Below the pieces are notes generated by a model. It was not told the DNA's origin and made no database searches. It saw nothing but the letters and a program-made list of their open reading frames with translations. A DNA stretch of 19,973 nucleotides, taken from positions 1-19,973 of the forward strand of contig CBDCLG010000010.1 in assembly GCA_965218625.1 (NCBI GenBank), given 5' to 3'. The position numbers were made by a program, and so were the translations under genes. Below are positions 1-6,693 of this stretch, in pieces. The number at the start of each line of letters is the position of its first letter. The first letter of the stretch is position 1. Origin of the DNA: Bin5 sp965218625. GTDB lineage: Bacteria > Chloroflexota > Anaerolineae > Caldilineales > Caldilineaceae.

Positions 1-194
1 CCTTGTCGACCCTCGGCCTGATGCAGTACCTCGCCCCCTCCACCCAGTTCCTCCTCGGCGTCTTCCTCTACAAAGAACCCTTCACCACCGCCGATCTCGT
101 CGGCTACGCCTTCATCTGGGCCGCCCTCCTCCTCTACTCGCTCGAAGGCCTCCTGAACGCCCGCAGATCGCACCGCATCGGCTACGCCGGCTAG
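1..194 (+). CDS. rarD: RarD-like EamA-family transporter, C-terminal fragment
   Basis: This is the 3' end of a gene cut by the window start; the frame is read from base 3 and stops at 192-194. The roughly 63 visible residues contain LGLMQYLAPSTQFLLGVFLY followed by a KEPF turn and a last hydrophobic helix (LVGYAFIWAALLLYSL). This matches the end of RarD-type members of the drug/metabolite transporter superfamily, where the Q-Y-x-x-P and E-P-F motifs sit in the final two helices. It would be an inner-membrane exporter of unknown substrate. The next gene is convergent, so nothing can be said about its operon. Family assignment is fairly secure; substrate and start are not visible. Confidence 0.8.
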   Translation, partial: LSTLGLMQYLAPSTQFLLGVFLYKEPFTTADLVGYAFIWAALLLYSLEGLLNARRSHRIGYAG

Positions 195-250
195 CCCCGA
201 ATCGCCAGGACCGGCTCCGGCCGTCTATGTCCTGTCAACGCGACACTTCA

Positions 251-967
251 CTACCCCAGAATCTTCCTCAAGACCGCGATACTGTACCGCTGATTGCAGG
301 CGTCCCCGTACGGGTCCGGCAGCCTTGGGTCCGCCCACTTCCTCAATTGGCTGAAGTGGTGGTCAATGTTGGGATCGTCATCCTCAGGGCCCAGCAAATT
401 CAAGGTTCTGGCGTAAAACTCGTCGTACCAGAGATGCGGCGGCACTCCAAGCCCTCTGAGTCCCCGTTCAATTCCGCCCTCACCAGCCTCATCCTTCAAA
501 TGGATCTTGTAAGCGCACCAACCGCGCAGGAACGACACAAGATTCGTACCCACGATCCCCATGCATCCTTTTTCATGAAACAGTTCCAGACTGATTTCGA
601 TAATCGGATGATTGAATCTCCTGTTCGCACATTCTCCCATCCAAATGCCAAGCTTGTCCTCGCCACCGTCGCCCGCGAACAGACGGACCTCCCTGGGCAT
701 GCGGTACCCATCCCCAATCCAGGACTCCGTATGCCTGGTCAGGCTCCAATCCTCCATCGGCGGGTCCCTTTCAAGCGGTAGGAGGTCAAGTCCCATCGTC
801 CACCCACCATTGATCATGGCGTAGAGCTCGCGCAGAGGCCCCGGAAGCCTCCCGCCTATCGTCCTCTCGGCCGCCTCGATCTCCTCTTCCGTCGCAACCG
901 CATCCGGCAGGTCGTCCGCTCCCGACCCATTCCACGCGTCGAGAATCTTTTGAACTGTCATCTCCAT
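251..967 (-). CDS. SMI1/KNR4 (SUKH) family protein
   Basis: This 238-residue protein has the N-terminal SUKH signature: an acidic helix (EEEIEAAERTIGGRLP), then LRELYAMINGGW, where the P...LRELY..NGG pattern is typical of SMI1/KNR4 domains. A central stretch (REVRLFAGDGGEDKLGIWMG) fits the later beta-strands of the domain, which usually carry a phrase like 'GDGDYLGLD'. No signal peptide or membrane helix is seen, so it should be cytosolic. In bacteria many SUKH proteins are immunity proteins against secreted toxins, but no toxin or secretion gene lies beside it here. The ATG at 967 has a GGGA about 7 bases upstream; a second ATG lies two codons in. The family call is good, the function is unknown. 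Confidence 0.75.
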   Translation of the reverse strand: MEMTVQKILDAWNGSGADDLPDAVATEEEIEAAERTIGGRLPGPLRELYAMINGGWTMGLDLLPLERDPPMEDWSLTRHTESWIGDGYRMPREVRLFAGDGGEDKLGIWMGECANRRFNHPIIEISLELFHEKGCMGIVGTNLVSFLRGWCAYKIHLKDEAGEGGIERGLRGLGVPPHLWYDEFYARTLNLLGPEDDDPNIDHHFSQLRKWADPRLPDPYGDACNQRYSIAVLRKILG

Positions 968-1296
968 TTCTCGTTCCCTTTCCGGTCCAATACGAAACAG
1001 ACGGCAGGTCCTCGCTCCCGGCCCGCTCCACCGCGTTCCCTGTGGCTTCTCCTCGCCGCATTCTCTTCCGCGACGGTTGTCGGCAGGCCGGAACCCCTGA
1101 ATGCGCCCATATCAACCATTTGACGGATGAGAACGAAACCCTCACAAAAAGTTCAACTACGGCCCCCTTCAAAGATAGGTTGGTCTGAGCGTAGCTGCGG
1201 CCCTCTGCACCACAACTAGGACTACAAATAAATATTCTATCATTGAACGAATAGCGCGCACGCTTGGGCATACCTGCTCTAAAATCAATCCTCCCC
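968..1296. other. Non-coding stretch with no recognised feature
   Basis: This lies between the start of the SUKH gene and the palindromic element. Open frames cross it on both strands, but none resembles a protein family. It includes a noticeably AT-rich patch around 1215-1250 that could hold a minus-strand promoter for the SUKH gene, but I could not assign -35 and -10 boxes with confidence. Confidence 0.4.
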
Positions 1297-1456
1297 CAGG
1301 GCGATTGCATCTAATTGGGCCAAGACCCGCGACACTACCTGATTCGAGCCCAACTCCGAACAAACAGGCGAAAGCGATTGACCATTGGTAGGGGCACCCC
1401 TTGTGGGTGCCCTTCGTAGGTTATTTTGGCGTCCGGATTTAGATGCGATTGCCCTG
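1297..1456. mobile_element. Palindromic MITE-like element, about 160 bp
   Basis: The left end (1297-1316) and the reverse complement of the right end (1437-1456) match at 17 of 20 positions, around a core CAGGGC..AT.GCATCTAA. Between them, 1390-1414 forms a strong hairpin: GGGCACCC (1392-1399) pairs with GGGTGCCC (1405-1412) around a 5-base loop. It has no coding capacity, terminal inverted repeats and an internal palindrome. This is the architecture of a MITE or a REP-like dispersed repeat. I saw no convincing target-site duplication and no second copy in the window, so mobility is inferred. Confidence 0.55.
1390..1414. repeat. Perfect hairpin inside the palindromic element
   Basis: An 8-bp GC-rich stem (1392-1399 with 1405-1412), extended by a G-T and an A-T pair to about 10 bp, closes a 5-base loop (CTTGT). 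No T-run follows, so it is not an intrinsic terminator. It is best read as the internal palindrome of the surrounding repeat. Confidence 0.6.
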
Positions 1457-1474
1457 CACGGCACGCCGCCAGAA

Positions 1475-1503
1475 TTGACAACGCCCAACGCACGCTTTAC
1501 ACT
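1475..1503 (+). promoter_or_regulatory. Sigma70-type promoter for valS
   Basis: The -35 box is TTGACA (1475-1480), then a 17-base spacer and TACACT (1498-1503) as the -10 box. The -35 is a perfect consensus and the -10 matches at four of six positions. Transcription would start near 1510, just before the T-box stem I, which is where a T-box leader promoter is expected. It lies about 20 bp outside the right end of the palindromic element. Confidence 0.6.
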
Positions 1504-1520
1504 ACACCTAATTCATCAAG

Positions 1521-1808
1521 AAAGGCAGCGCACCGGAGGAGTACCTGCGCCCGCACACGACAGAGAGACGCCCCCGCGGCTGAAAGCGGCGTCGGTGAAT
1601 GCAGCGCTCAGAGGACCACGTCCTCTTCGGGGAACGTCGCCGGGAAGGCTGGAAGAGTGAAAGCAGGCTGCACCTAACTCTTCCCGGGTCCGCCCGTTAA
1701 CGCGGCAGAGAGAGCAGTCAGCCCTTACAGATGATGCAATGGCCGCCTGCTAACCAAGGTGGTACCGCGGAGTCATTTCGTCCTTTGGATGAGATGGCTT
1801 TTTTTGTT
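1521..1808 (+). promoter_or_regulatory. T-box leader controlling valS (probable GUC specifier)
   Basis: The leader shows the T-box landmarks in order: AGTA (1540-1543) of the specifier-loop region, AGAGAG (1563-1568), an upper-stem hairpin (GACGCC/GGCGTC), and the conserved T-box GGTGGTACCGCG (1758-1769), followed by the terminator at 1771-1805. The bulge TGGT (1760-1763) can pair with the ACCA end of a tRNA with discriminator A, as in tRNA-Val. The best specifier is GTC at 1636-1638, preceded by GGAAC. The lower stem then pairs CAGC and CCGG on the 5' side with CCGG and GCTG on the 3' side. The competing antiterminator can form from CCAAGG and GCG with CGT and CCTTTGG. Uncharged tRNA-Val(GAC) should therefore allow read-through into valS. 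Confidence 0.92.
1771..1805 (+). terminator. T-box intrinsic terminator
   Basis: A 13-bp stem (1771-1783 with 1787-1799, three G-U pairs) closes a TTT loop and runs into seven T's (1799-1805). The 5' arm contains the TTCGTCC segment that would otherwise join the antiterminator. This is the classic mutually exclusive terminator of a T-box leader. Confidence 0.9.
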
Positions 1809-1848
1809 CCGGGCTCTGGACCGGGACGGCACGCAAAGGCGAAATCGC

Positions 1849-4620
1849 ATGACACAGCAGATGCCCAAAGTCTACGAACCCCGTGAATGGGAGGAGAAGC
1901 TCTACGATTGGTGGGAATCGGAAGGCTTCTTCCGCCCCGAACAGCAGATCGAAAGCGGCCTCGCCGACCCGGACGCCCCGCCCTTCGTCATCTCGATGCC
2001 GCCCCCAAACGTCACCGGCGCCCTCCACCTCGGCCACGCCATCACCAGCGCCATCGAAGATATGCTGATCCGCTACAACCGCATGGCCGGCCGGCCAACG
2101 CTCTGGGTGCCCGGCACAGATCACGCCGGCATCGCCACCCAGAACGTGGTCGAACGTAAGCTGGCCGAAAACGGCGCCACCCGCCATGACCTGGGTCGCG
2201 AACGCTTCCTGCAAGAGGTCTGGGCCTGGAAGGACGAATACCACGCCCACATCAGCGGACAGCAGCGCCGTATGGGTATCTCCTGCGACTGGAGCCGCGA
2301 ACGCTTCACCCTCGACGACGGCCTAAGCGACGCCGTGTTAGAAGCCTTTATCCGCCTCTACAACGACGACCTCATCTACCGCGGCAACTATCTTGTCAAC
2401 TGGTGCCCGCGCTGCGAAAGCGCCATCAGCGACCTCGAGGTCGAGCATGAACCGGTCGAAGGCAAGCTCTACACCTTCCGCTACCCGCTGCAAGATGCGG
2501 AGGCCGGCGGCCACGGCGCGGCCTCGGTCGAAGTCAGCACGACCCGGCCGGAGACCATCCTGGGTGACACCGCCGTCGCCGTCAATCCCCATGACGACCG
2601 CTATGCCCACCTCATCGGCAAGACCGCGCTCGTGCCGATGCTGGAACGCCCGATCCCCGTCATCGCCGACGAACACGTCGACCCCCAGTTCGGCACCGGC
2701 GCGCTCAAAGTCACCCCCGGCCACGACCCCAACGACTACCAGATCGCCCTCCGCCATGACCTCCCCTTCGTCAACATTACCAACGAGGACGGCAGCCTCA
2801 ACGCCGCCGCCGGCCCCTACGCCGGGCTCGACCGCTTCGAAGCACGCGCAAAGCTATGGGAGGACATGGGCGCCGCCGGCCTCGTCGTCAACGAAAAGCC
2901 GCACGTCCACGAGGTAGGCCACTGCCAGCGCTGCCAGACCATCGTCGAACCCCTCCTGAGCACCCAGTGGTTCGTCAAAACAAAGCCCCTGGCCGAAGCC
3001 GCCAGCGCCGCCGTCAAGGACGGACGCATCAAGATCGTGCCCCAGCGCTTCGAACGAAACTACTTCCACTGGATGGAGAACATCCGCGACTGGTGCATCA
3101 GCCGCCAGCTCTGGTGGGGGCATCGCATCCCGATCTGGTACGGATCCGACGGCCAGCAGTTCGCCGCCCACAGCGAGAGCGAAGCGCTCGAGCAGGCTAT
3201 CCAACACTACGGCGAAACGGTCGAGCTGGAGCAGGATGAAGACGTTCTCGATACCTGGTTCAGCAGCGGCCTCTGGCCCTTCAGCACCTTGGGCTGGCCC
3301 GACGGCAGCGACTCCGCCGCGACCAACGACCTTCCCGCTTCTGCCGACCTGGCCCGCTATTATCCGACAACCGTGCTGGAAACAGGCTACGACATCATCT
3401 TCTTCTGGGTCGCCCGCATGGTCATGATGGGCCTCTACTTCACCGGCAAGCCGCCCTTCGAATACGTCTATCTGCACGGGCTCGTGCGCGCCGAGGACGG
3501 GCGCAAAATGAGCAAAAGCCTCGGCAATGCCCTCGACCCGCTCGACCTCATCGGCAGCTACGGCAACGACGCCCTCCGCTTTTCGCTGCTCACCGGCAGC
3601 ACGCCCGGCAACGACATGAAGCTCAGCGTCAACCGCATTGAGGCCAACCGCAACTTCGCCAATAAGATCTGGAACGCGGCCCGCTTCGTTCTGATGAATC
3701 TGGACGCCGCCGAAACCAAGCTGGACGAGGGCGAGGGCCGTCATAGCGCAACCTTTGCCCGGCCGCCCGACCCGGAGCTGGCCCTGGCCGACCGCTGGAT
3801 TCTCAGCCGCCTGCGCGCCGTACAAGAACACGTGACCCATCTGATCGAGAACTGGCAATTGGGTGAAGCCGGCCGCCAGCTTTACGAATTCCTCTGGAAT
3901 GAGTATTGCGACTGGTACATCGAAGCTGCCAAACCCAGGCTGTATGGTCAGCAGCCTGCCGCGCGTAAGGCCACAACCCAGGTGCTGGCCTTCACGCTCG
4001 AACAGTCACTGCGCCTTCTGCACCCCTTCATGCCCTACGTTACCGAGGCCATCTGGAGCCATTTGCCCGGCGTTTCCGAGGCTGCTGAGGCACTCATGAC
4101 CCAGCGCTGGCCCCGTTCCGCGCTGCCCCGCGACGAGGCCGCCGAAGAAGCATTCGCCCGCATTCAGGAGATCGTGCGCGCAATCCGCAACGCCCGCGCC
4201 GAATACAACGTCGAGCCGGGCCGGCGCATCGCAGCAATCTTTTCCACCGGAAACAACCAGCTTGTGCAGGAGAATCTCGACCTGTTCACCAACCTGGCGC
4301 GGCTCGACGAAGCGCAAGTTTCCGTCGAAAGCAGCGCCGAGGCTGGCGGCGTCGGTCCCTCCGTTCAACTCTCGGCCGGCGGCATCTCTACCTATCTACC
4401 CCTGGCCGGCATGGTCGATCTGGATGCCGAACGAAGACGGCTTGAAAAAGAGCTGGCAAACGTGGATGGGCAGATTGACCGTACCGAAGGCTTGCTGGGC
4501 AACGAGAACTTTGTCGGCAAGGCGCCCGAACAGGTCGTTCAGCGCGAACGCGACAAAATGAAAGAACTTGAGGCCCAGCGCGCGCAGGTGGCCGCCAGCC
4601 TGGCCCAACTCGGCTTGTAA
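1849..4620 (+). CDS. valS: Valyl-tRNA synthetase
   Basis: This 923-residue class I synthetase charges tRNA-Val. The HIGH motif is HLGH at residues 60-63, inside the typical PPPNVTGALHLGHA. KMSKS is exact at residues 553-557. Between them lies the CP1 editing domain, with the hallmark STTRPET.LGDTAVAV stretch. The anticodon-binding helical domain follows (NKIWNAARFVLMN). The end is the charged coiled-coil arm characteristic of ValRS (about residues 855-923, LDAERRRLEKELANVDGQI). Full length is typical of the family. The start is the ATG at 1849, which follows the T-box terminator and has an AAGG a few bases upstream. An in-frame upstream start would translate the terminator itself and is rejected. 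Regulation by the T-box is direct. Confidence 0.98.
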   Translation: MTQQMPKVYEPREWEEKLYDWWESEGFFRPEQQIESGLADPDAPPFVISMPPPNVTGALHLGHAITSAIEDMLIRYNRMAGRPTLWVPGTDHAGIATQNVVERKLAENGATRHDLGRERFLQEVWAWKDEYHAHISGQQRRMGISCDWSRERFTLDDGLSDAVLEAFIRLYNDDLIYRGNYLVNWCPRCESAISDLEVEHEPVEGKLYTFRYPLQDAEAGGHGAASVEVSTTRPETILGDTAVAVNPHDDRYAHLIGKTALVPMLERPIPVIADEHVDPQFGTGALKVTPGHDPNDYQIALRHDLPFVNITNEDGSLNAAAGPYAGLDRFEARAKLWEDMGAAGLVVNEKPHVHEVGHCQRCQTIVEPLLSTQWFVKTKPLAEAASAAVKDGRIKIVPQRFERNYFHWMENIRDWCISRQLWWGHRIPIWYGSDGQQFAAHSESEALEQAIQHYGETVELEQDEDVLDTWFSSGLWPFSTLGWPDGSDSAATNDLPASADLARYYPTTVLETGYDIIFFWVARMVMMGLYFTGKPPFEYVYLHGLVRAEDGRKMSKSLGNALDPLDLIGSYGNDALRFSLLTGSTPGNDMKLSVNRIEANRNFANKIWNAARFVLMNLDAAETKLDEGEGRHSATFARPPDPELALADRWILSRLRAVQEHVTHLIENWQLGEAGRQLYEFLWNEYCDWYIEAAKPRLYGQQPAARKATTQVLAFTLEQSLRLLHPFMPYVTEAIWSHLPGVSEAAEALMTQRWPRSALPRDEAAEEAFARIQEIVRAIRNARAEYNVEPGRRIAAIFSTGNNQLVQENLDLFTNLARLDEAQVSVESSAEAGGVGPSVQLSAGGISTYLPLAGMVDLDAERRRLEKELANVDGQIDRTEGLLGNENFVGKAPEQVVQRERDKMKELEAQRAQVAASLAQLGL

Positions 4621-4714
4621 GAGGCGCCATCTACCGATTTGCAGTCGTGGCCGGGACCTCTGAAGACGCCTCAATCGCGACCTGGGCCGCCATGCTCCAG
4701 CGTTTGTGATAATT

Positions 4715-4743
4715 TTGACAATGCAATGCCCGCCTGCTATACT
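4715..4743 (+). promoter_or_regulatory. Near-consensus sigma70 promoter of the Rieske/cytochrome operon
   Basis: TTGACA (4715-4720) is separated by exactly 17 bases from TATACT (4738-4743), which matches the -10 consensus at five of six positions. The start point would be near 4750, leaving a 5' UTR of about 125 bases that contains the hairpin at 4822-4861. It is one of the two best promoters in the window. Confidence 0.75.
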
Positions 4744-4821
4744 CAGCCTATCTTTGGTGAACAAGGCAGCGATCACCGGCCAGTTCCGGAGAGTTGCACT
4801 ATCTTGACTGAATCTGGGGCG

Positions 4822-4861
4822 GGGAAAGAGCGGTAGATGCGGGCAGGTCGCGCTCTTTCCC
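4822..4861 (+). promoter_or_regulatory. 5'-UTR hairpin abutting the ribosome-binding site
   Basis: GGGAAAGAGCG (4822-4832) pairs perfectly with CGCTCTTTCCC (4851-4861) around an 18-base loop. The stem ends one base before the GGGAG ribosome-binding site (4863-4867) of the first Rieske gene, whose ATG is at 4878. There is no T-run, so it is unlikely to be a terminator. It may control translation start or stabilise the mRNA end. Confidence 0.55.
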
Positions 4862-4877
4862 AGGGAGACCGGACACA

Positions 4878-5873
4878 ATGGCGGAACCGAATCCGGTATG
4901 GCTTGACAGCGTGAAGCGTGCCCAGCAGTCGGCCGCCGAGCGCCTGGGCGTCGATTTGAGCGTGATGCTCCCTCCGCGCGACGGTAGCGCGGGGCCGTCC
5001 CAGGAGGCCGCGCCCGCTTCGGAAGCGGCGCCCGAGCCTGAACCGGCCGTCGCCGCGGTCGCCGAAGGAGTCCCCGCGGTCGCGCCTGCCGAACAGCCCG
5101 CGACCGAACCAGCCGCCGCGGCTGCGCCATCCGGGGCCGATGTCGAAGAGCAAGAGGCCCCCCTGCAGGAAGCCGCTGCCGCGCAGCCTCCCTCACCTGT
5201 ACAGAGCAATGGCAGCGCCGCGGCCGCCGCGGCAGAACGGGTCGCTCCCGTAGGCCGCGCCGCCGTGCTGGAAACGTTCGAGGAAGGTCAGGAAGGCATC
5301 AATCGACGCGAATTCCTGACATATGCCTGGGCCGGCGCGCTGGGTCTGTTGACCTTGGAGAGCGGCCTGGCAACCTACCAATTCATGTATCCCCGTTTCC
5401 GTGAAGGTGAGTTCGGCGGCAAGTTCCCCCTCGGCGCCGCCTCTGCCCTGCCCCAGGTCGGCATCGACCCCGAGGGCAACACCACCGGCAAGTTCTGGCT
5501 GATCAATACCGACGAAGGCCCGCGCGCGCTCTATATGGTCTGCACGCATCTGGGCTGCCTCTACAAGTGGGAGCCATCGAACAGCCGCTTCGAGTGTCCC
5601 TGCCACGGCTCCAAGTTCGACCTCCAAGGCCACTACATCGAAGGTCCCGCGCCCCGCTCTCTCGACCAGTTTCTGATTGAGATCGTGCAGGGCGGCTCAG
5701 TCGTGGCGAAAACCGAAGATATGGGCGAATCGATCGCCGCCCCCGCGCCGCCGGGGCCGGAAGCGGAAATCGTGGTCGACACGGGCGAGCGCATCCAGGG
5801 CAAGGCAAAAGCGCTGTCTCCCGCAAGGGTAGTCGCGTTCGCGCCAACGCAGGTCGATGATGCAGCTGCTTGA
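4878..5873 (+). CDS. Rieske iron-sulfur protein 1, with long N-terminal extension
   Basis: This 331-residue protein should carry the high-potential [2Fe-2S] centre of a quinol:cytochrome c reductase, moving electrons from quinol at cytochrome b to a cytochrome c. Both cluster motifs are intact: CTHLGC at 222-227 and CPCHGS at 240-245. A twin-arginine-like anchor lies at 142-147 (NRREFL), followed by a hydrophobic helix, as expected for Tat-inserted Rieske proteins. Before it are about 115 residues very rich in Ala, Pro and Glu; Rieske 2 lacks this stretch, and it is longer than usual. GGGAG lies 10 bases before the ATG. It is first in an operon with a second Rieske protein, cytochrome b and cytochrome c, behind a strong promoter. 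The family call is certain; the role of the extension is unknown. Confidence 0.95.
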   Translation: MAEPNPVWLDSVKRAQQSAAERLGVDLSVMLPPRDGSAGPSQEAAPASEAAPEPEPAVAAVAEGVPAVAPAEQPATEPAAAAAPSGADVEEQEAPLQEAAAAQPPSPVQSNGSAAAAAAERVAPVGRAAVLETFEEGQEGINRREFLTYAWAGALGLLTLESGLATYQFMYPRFREGEFGGKFPLGAASALPQVGIDPEGNTTGKFWLINTDEGPRALYMVCTHLGCLYKWEPSNSRFECPCHGSKFDLQGHYIEGPAPRSLDQFLIEIVQGGSVVAKTEDMGESIAAPAPPGPEAEIVVDTGERIQGKAKALSPARVVAFAPTQVDDAAA

Positions 5874-5896
5874 ACCTGGAACAGAGGAGAACCGAC

Positions 5897-5962
5897 ATAG
5901 CGATTGCGTTCGAAGACGATCTCAAACGCATCCTTGCTGAGAGGAAGACCCAATCCAAATGA
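5897..5962 (+). other. Possible 21-codon small ORF with ATA start, overlapping the Rieske 2 start
   Basis: A strong AGAGGAGA (5883-5890) sits 6 bases before an ATA, which opens a frame of 21 codons reading (M)AIAFEDDLKRILAERKTQSK. Its TGA overlaps the Rieske 2 ATG as ATGA. A ribosome site, charged amphipathic peptide and ATGA overlap suggest a small coupled ORF, perhaps one whose ATG has become ATA. AUA starts are rare, so this may be a relic or chance. Confidence 0.25.
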
Positions 5963-6639
5963 CTGTCCAACAGGATCTGCGGCAGCAGGTGCTTGGGCGT
6001 GAAGTCGATATAGCAGCGGCCGCCGAACGGGTAGCGCCGCTTGGCCGAGAAAAGGTACTTGAAACTCTCACCGTCGGTCGCGAAGGCATAAACCGGCGCG
6101 AGTTCCTCTCCTACGCCTGGGCCTGCGCGCTCGGTCTGCTGACACTGGAAAGCGGCCTGGCTACATACAGGTTTATGTCACCCCGCTTCAGTCCCGGGAC
6201 TTTTGGCGGCGAATTCAATCTCGGGTCGGCCGCGAAACTGCCGGCAACCGATCTCGATCCGCAGGCCATCACCGCCGGGAAATTCTGGCTGATCAACACC
6301 GAAAGCGGTCCACACGCCCTCTACATGGTCTGCACACATCTGGGCTGCCTCTACAAGTGGGAGCCTACAAACAATCGCTTTAGGTGCCCTTGCCACGCCT
6401 CCATGTTCAGCCGCGAGGGGCACTATATCAGAGGACCCGCGCGGCGCTCTCTGGATCAGTTCCGCGTCAAGGTTGTTGACGGCGACGCCAAACTATCCGA
6501 GACGAAAGAAGCCGGCGACCAGATCCTGGCTCCCGCAACCGGTCCGCCCGGATCAGACATCGTTGTCGACACCGGCGACCGCATCCGCGGCCTGCCAGCC
6601 GCTCTTTCGCCGGCCCGAGCCGAGAACGAAGCCAATTGA
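5959..6639 (+). CDS. Rieske iron-sulfur protein 2
   Basis: This 226-residue protein is a close paralogue of the gene just upstream, with near-identical stretches around the anchor (GINRREFLSYAW) and the first cluster loop (YMVCTHLGCLYKWEP). Cluster ligands are complete: C125 and H127 in CTHLGC, C143 and H146 in CPCHAS. The second loop has Ala for the usual Gly after His (HAS instead of HGS); the Ser that tunes potential is kept. The Tat-like arginines are R46 and R47. It lacks the Ala/Pro/Glu-rich extension and instead begins MTVQQDLRQQVLG, resembling the start of the downstream cytochrome b (MGVQQDIREKGVLG). AGAGGAAG lies 12-13 bases before the ATG. It probably serves the same complex, as an alternative or second Rieske subunit. 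Confidence 0.94.
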   Translation: MTVQQDLRQQVLGREVDIAAAAERVAPLGREKVLETLTVGREGINRREFLSYAWACALGLLTLESGLATYRFMSPRFSPGTFGGEFNLGSAAKLPATDLDPQAITAGKFWLINTESGPHALYMVCTHLGCLYKWEPTNNRFRCPCHASMFSREGHYIRGPARRSLDQFRVKVVDGDAKLSETKEAGDQILAPATGPPGSDIVVDTGDRIRGLPAALSPARAENEAN

Positions 6640-6693
6640 GGTAGTTCGACCGCCATTTCAGCACTCTATCTAACCAGGAGACGATAGACCCAA

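Noticed and set aside
786..1310. 174-codon minus-strand frame upstream of and overlapping the SUKH gene start
   Set aside because: Rich in Arg, Gly and Ser with no domain; it overlaps the true gene in another frame and enters the inverted-repeat element.
1385..1677. Plus-strand frames of 83-91 codons in front of valS
   Set aside because: They cross the palindromic element, the promoter and the T-box stem I; coding is not plausible.
1759..1848. In-frame 30-codon extension of valS starting at a GTG at 1759
   Set aside because: It lies inside the T-box sequence and terminator, so it is regulatory RNA. The encoded residues do not resemble the ValRS N-terminus, and the ATG at 1849 fits.
2854..3858. 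334-codon open frame on the minus strand inside valS
   Set aside because: Antisense shadow of a GC-rich gene; no family resemblance, and valS on the plus strand is certain.
4396..5196. 266-codon minus-strand open frame across the valS end and Rieske 1
   Set aside because: Arg/Pro/Ala-rich composition typical of shadow frames; it would cover the promoter and hairpin of the cytochrome operon.
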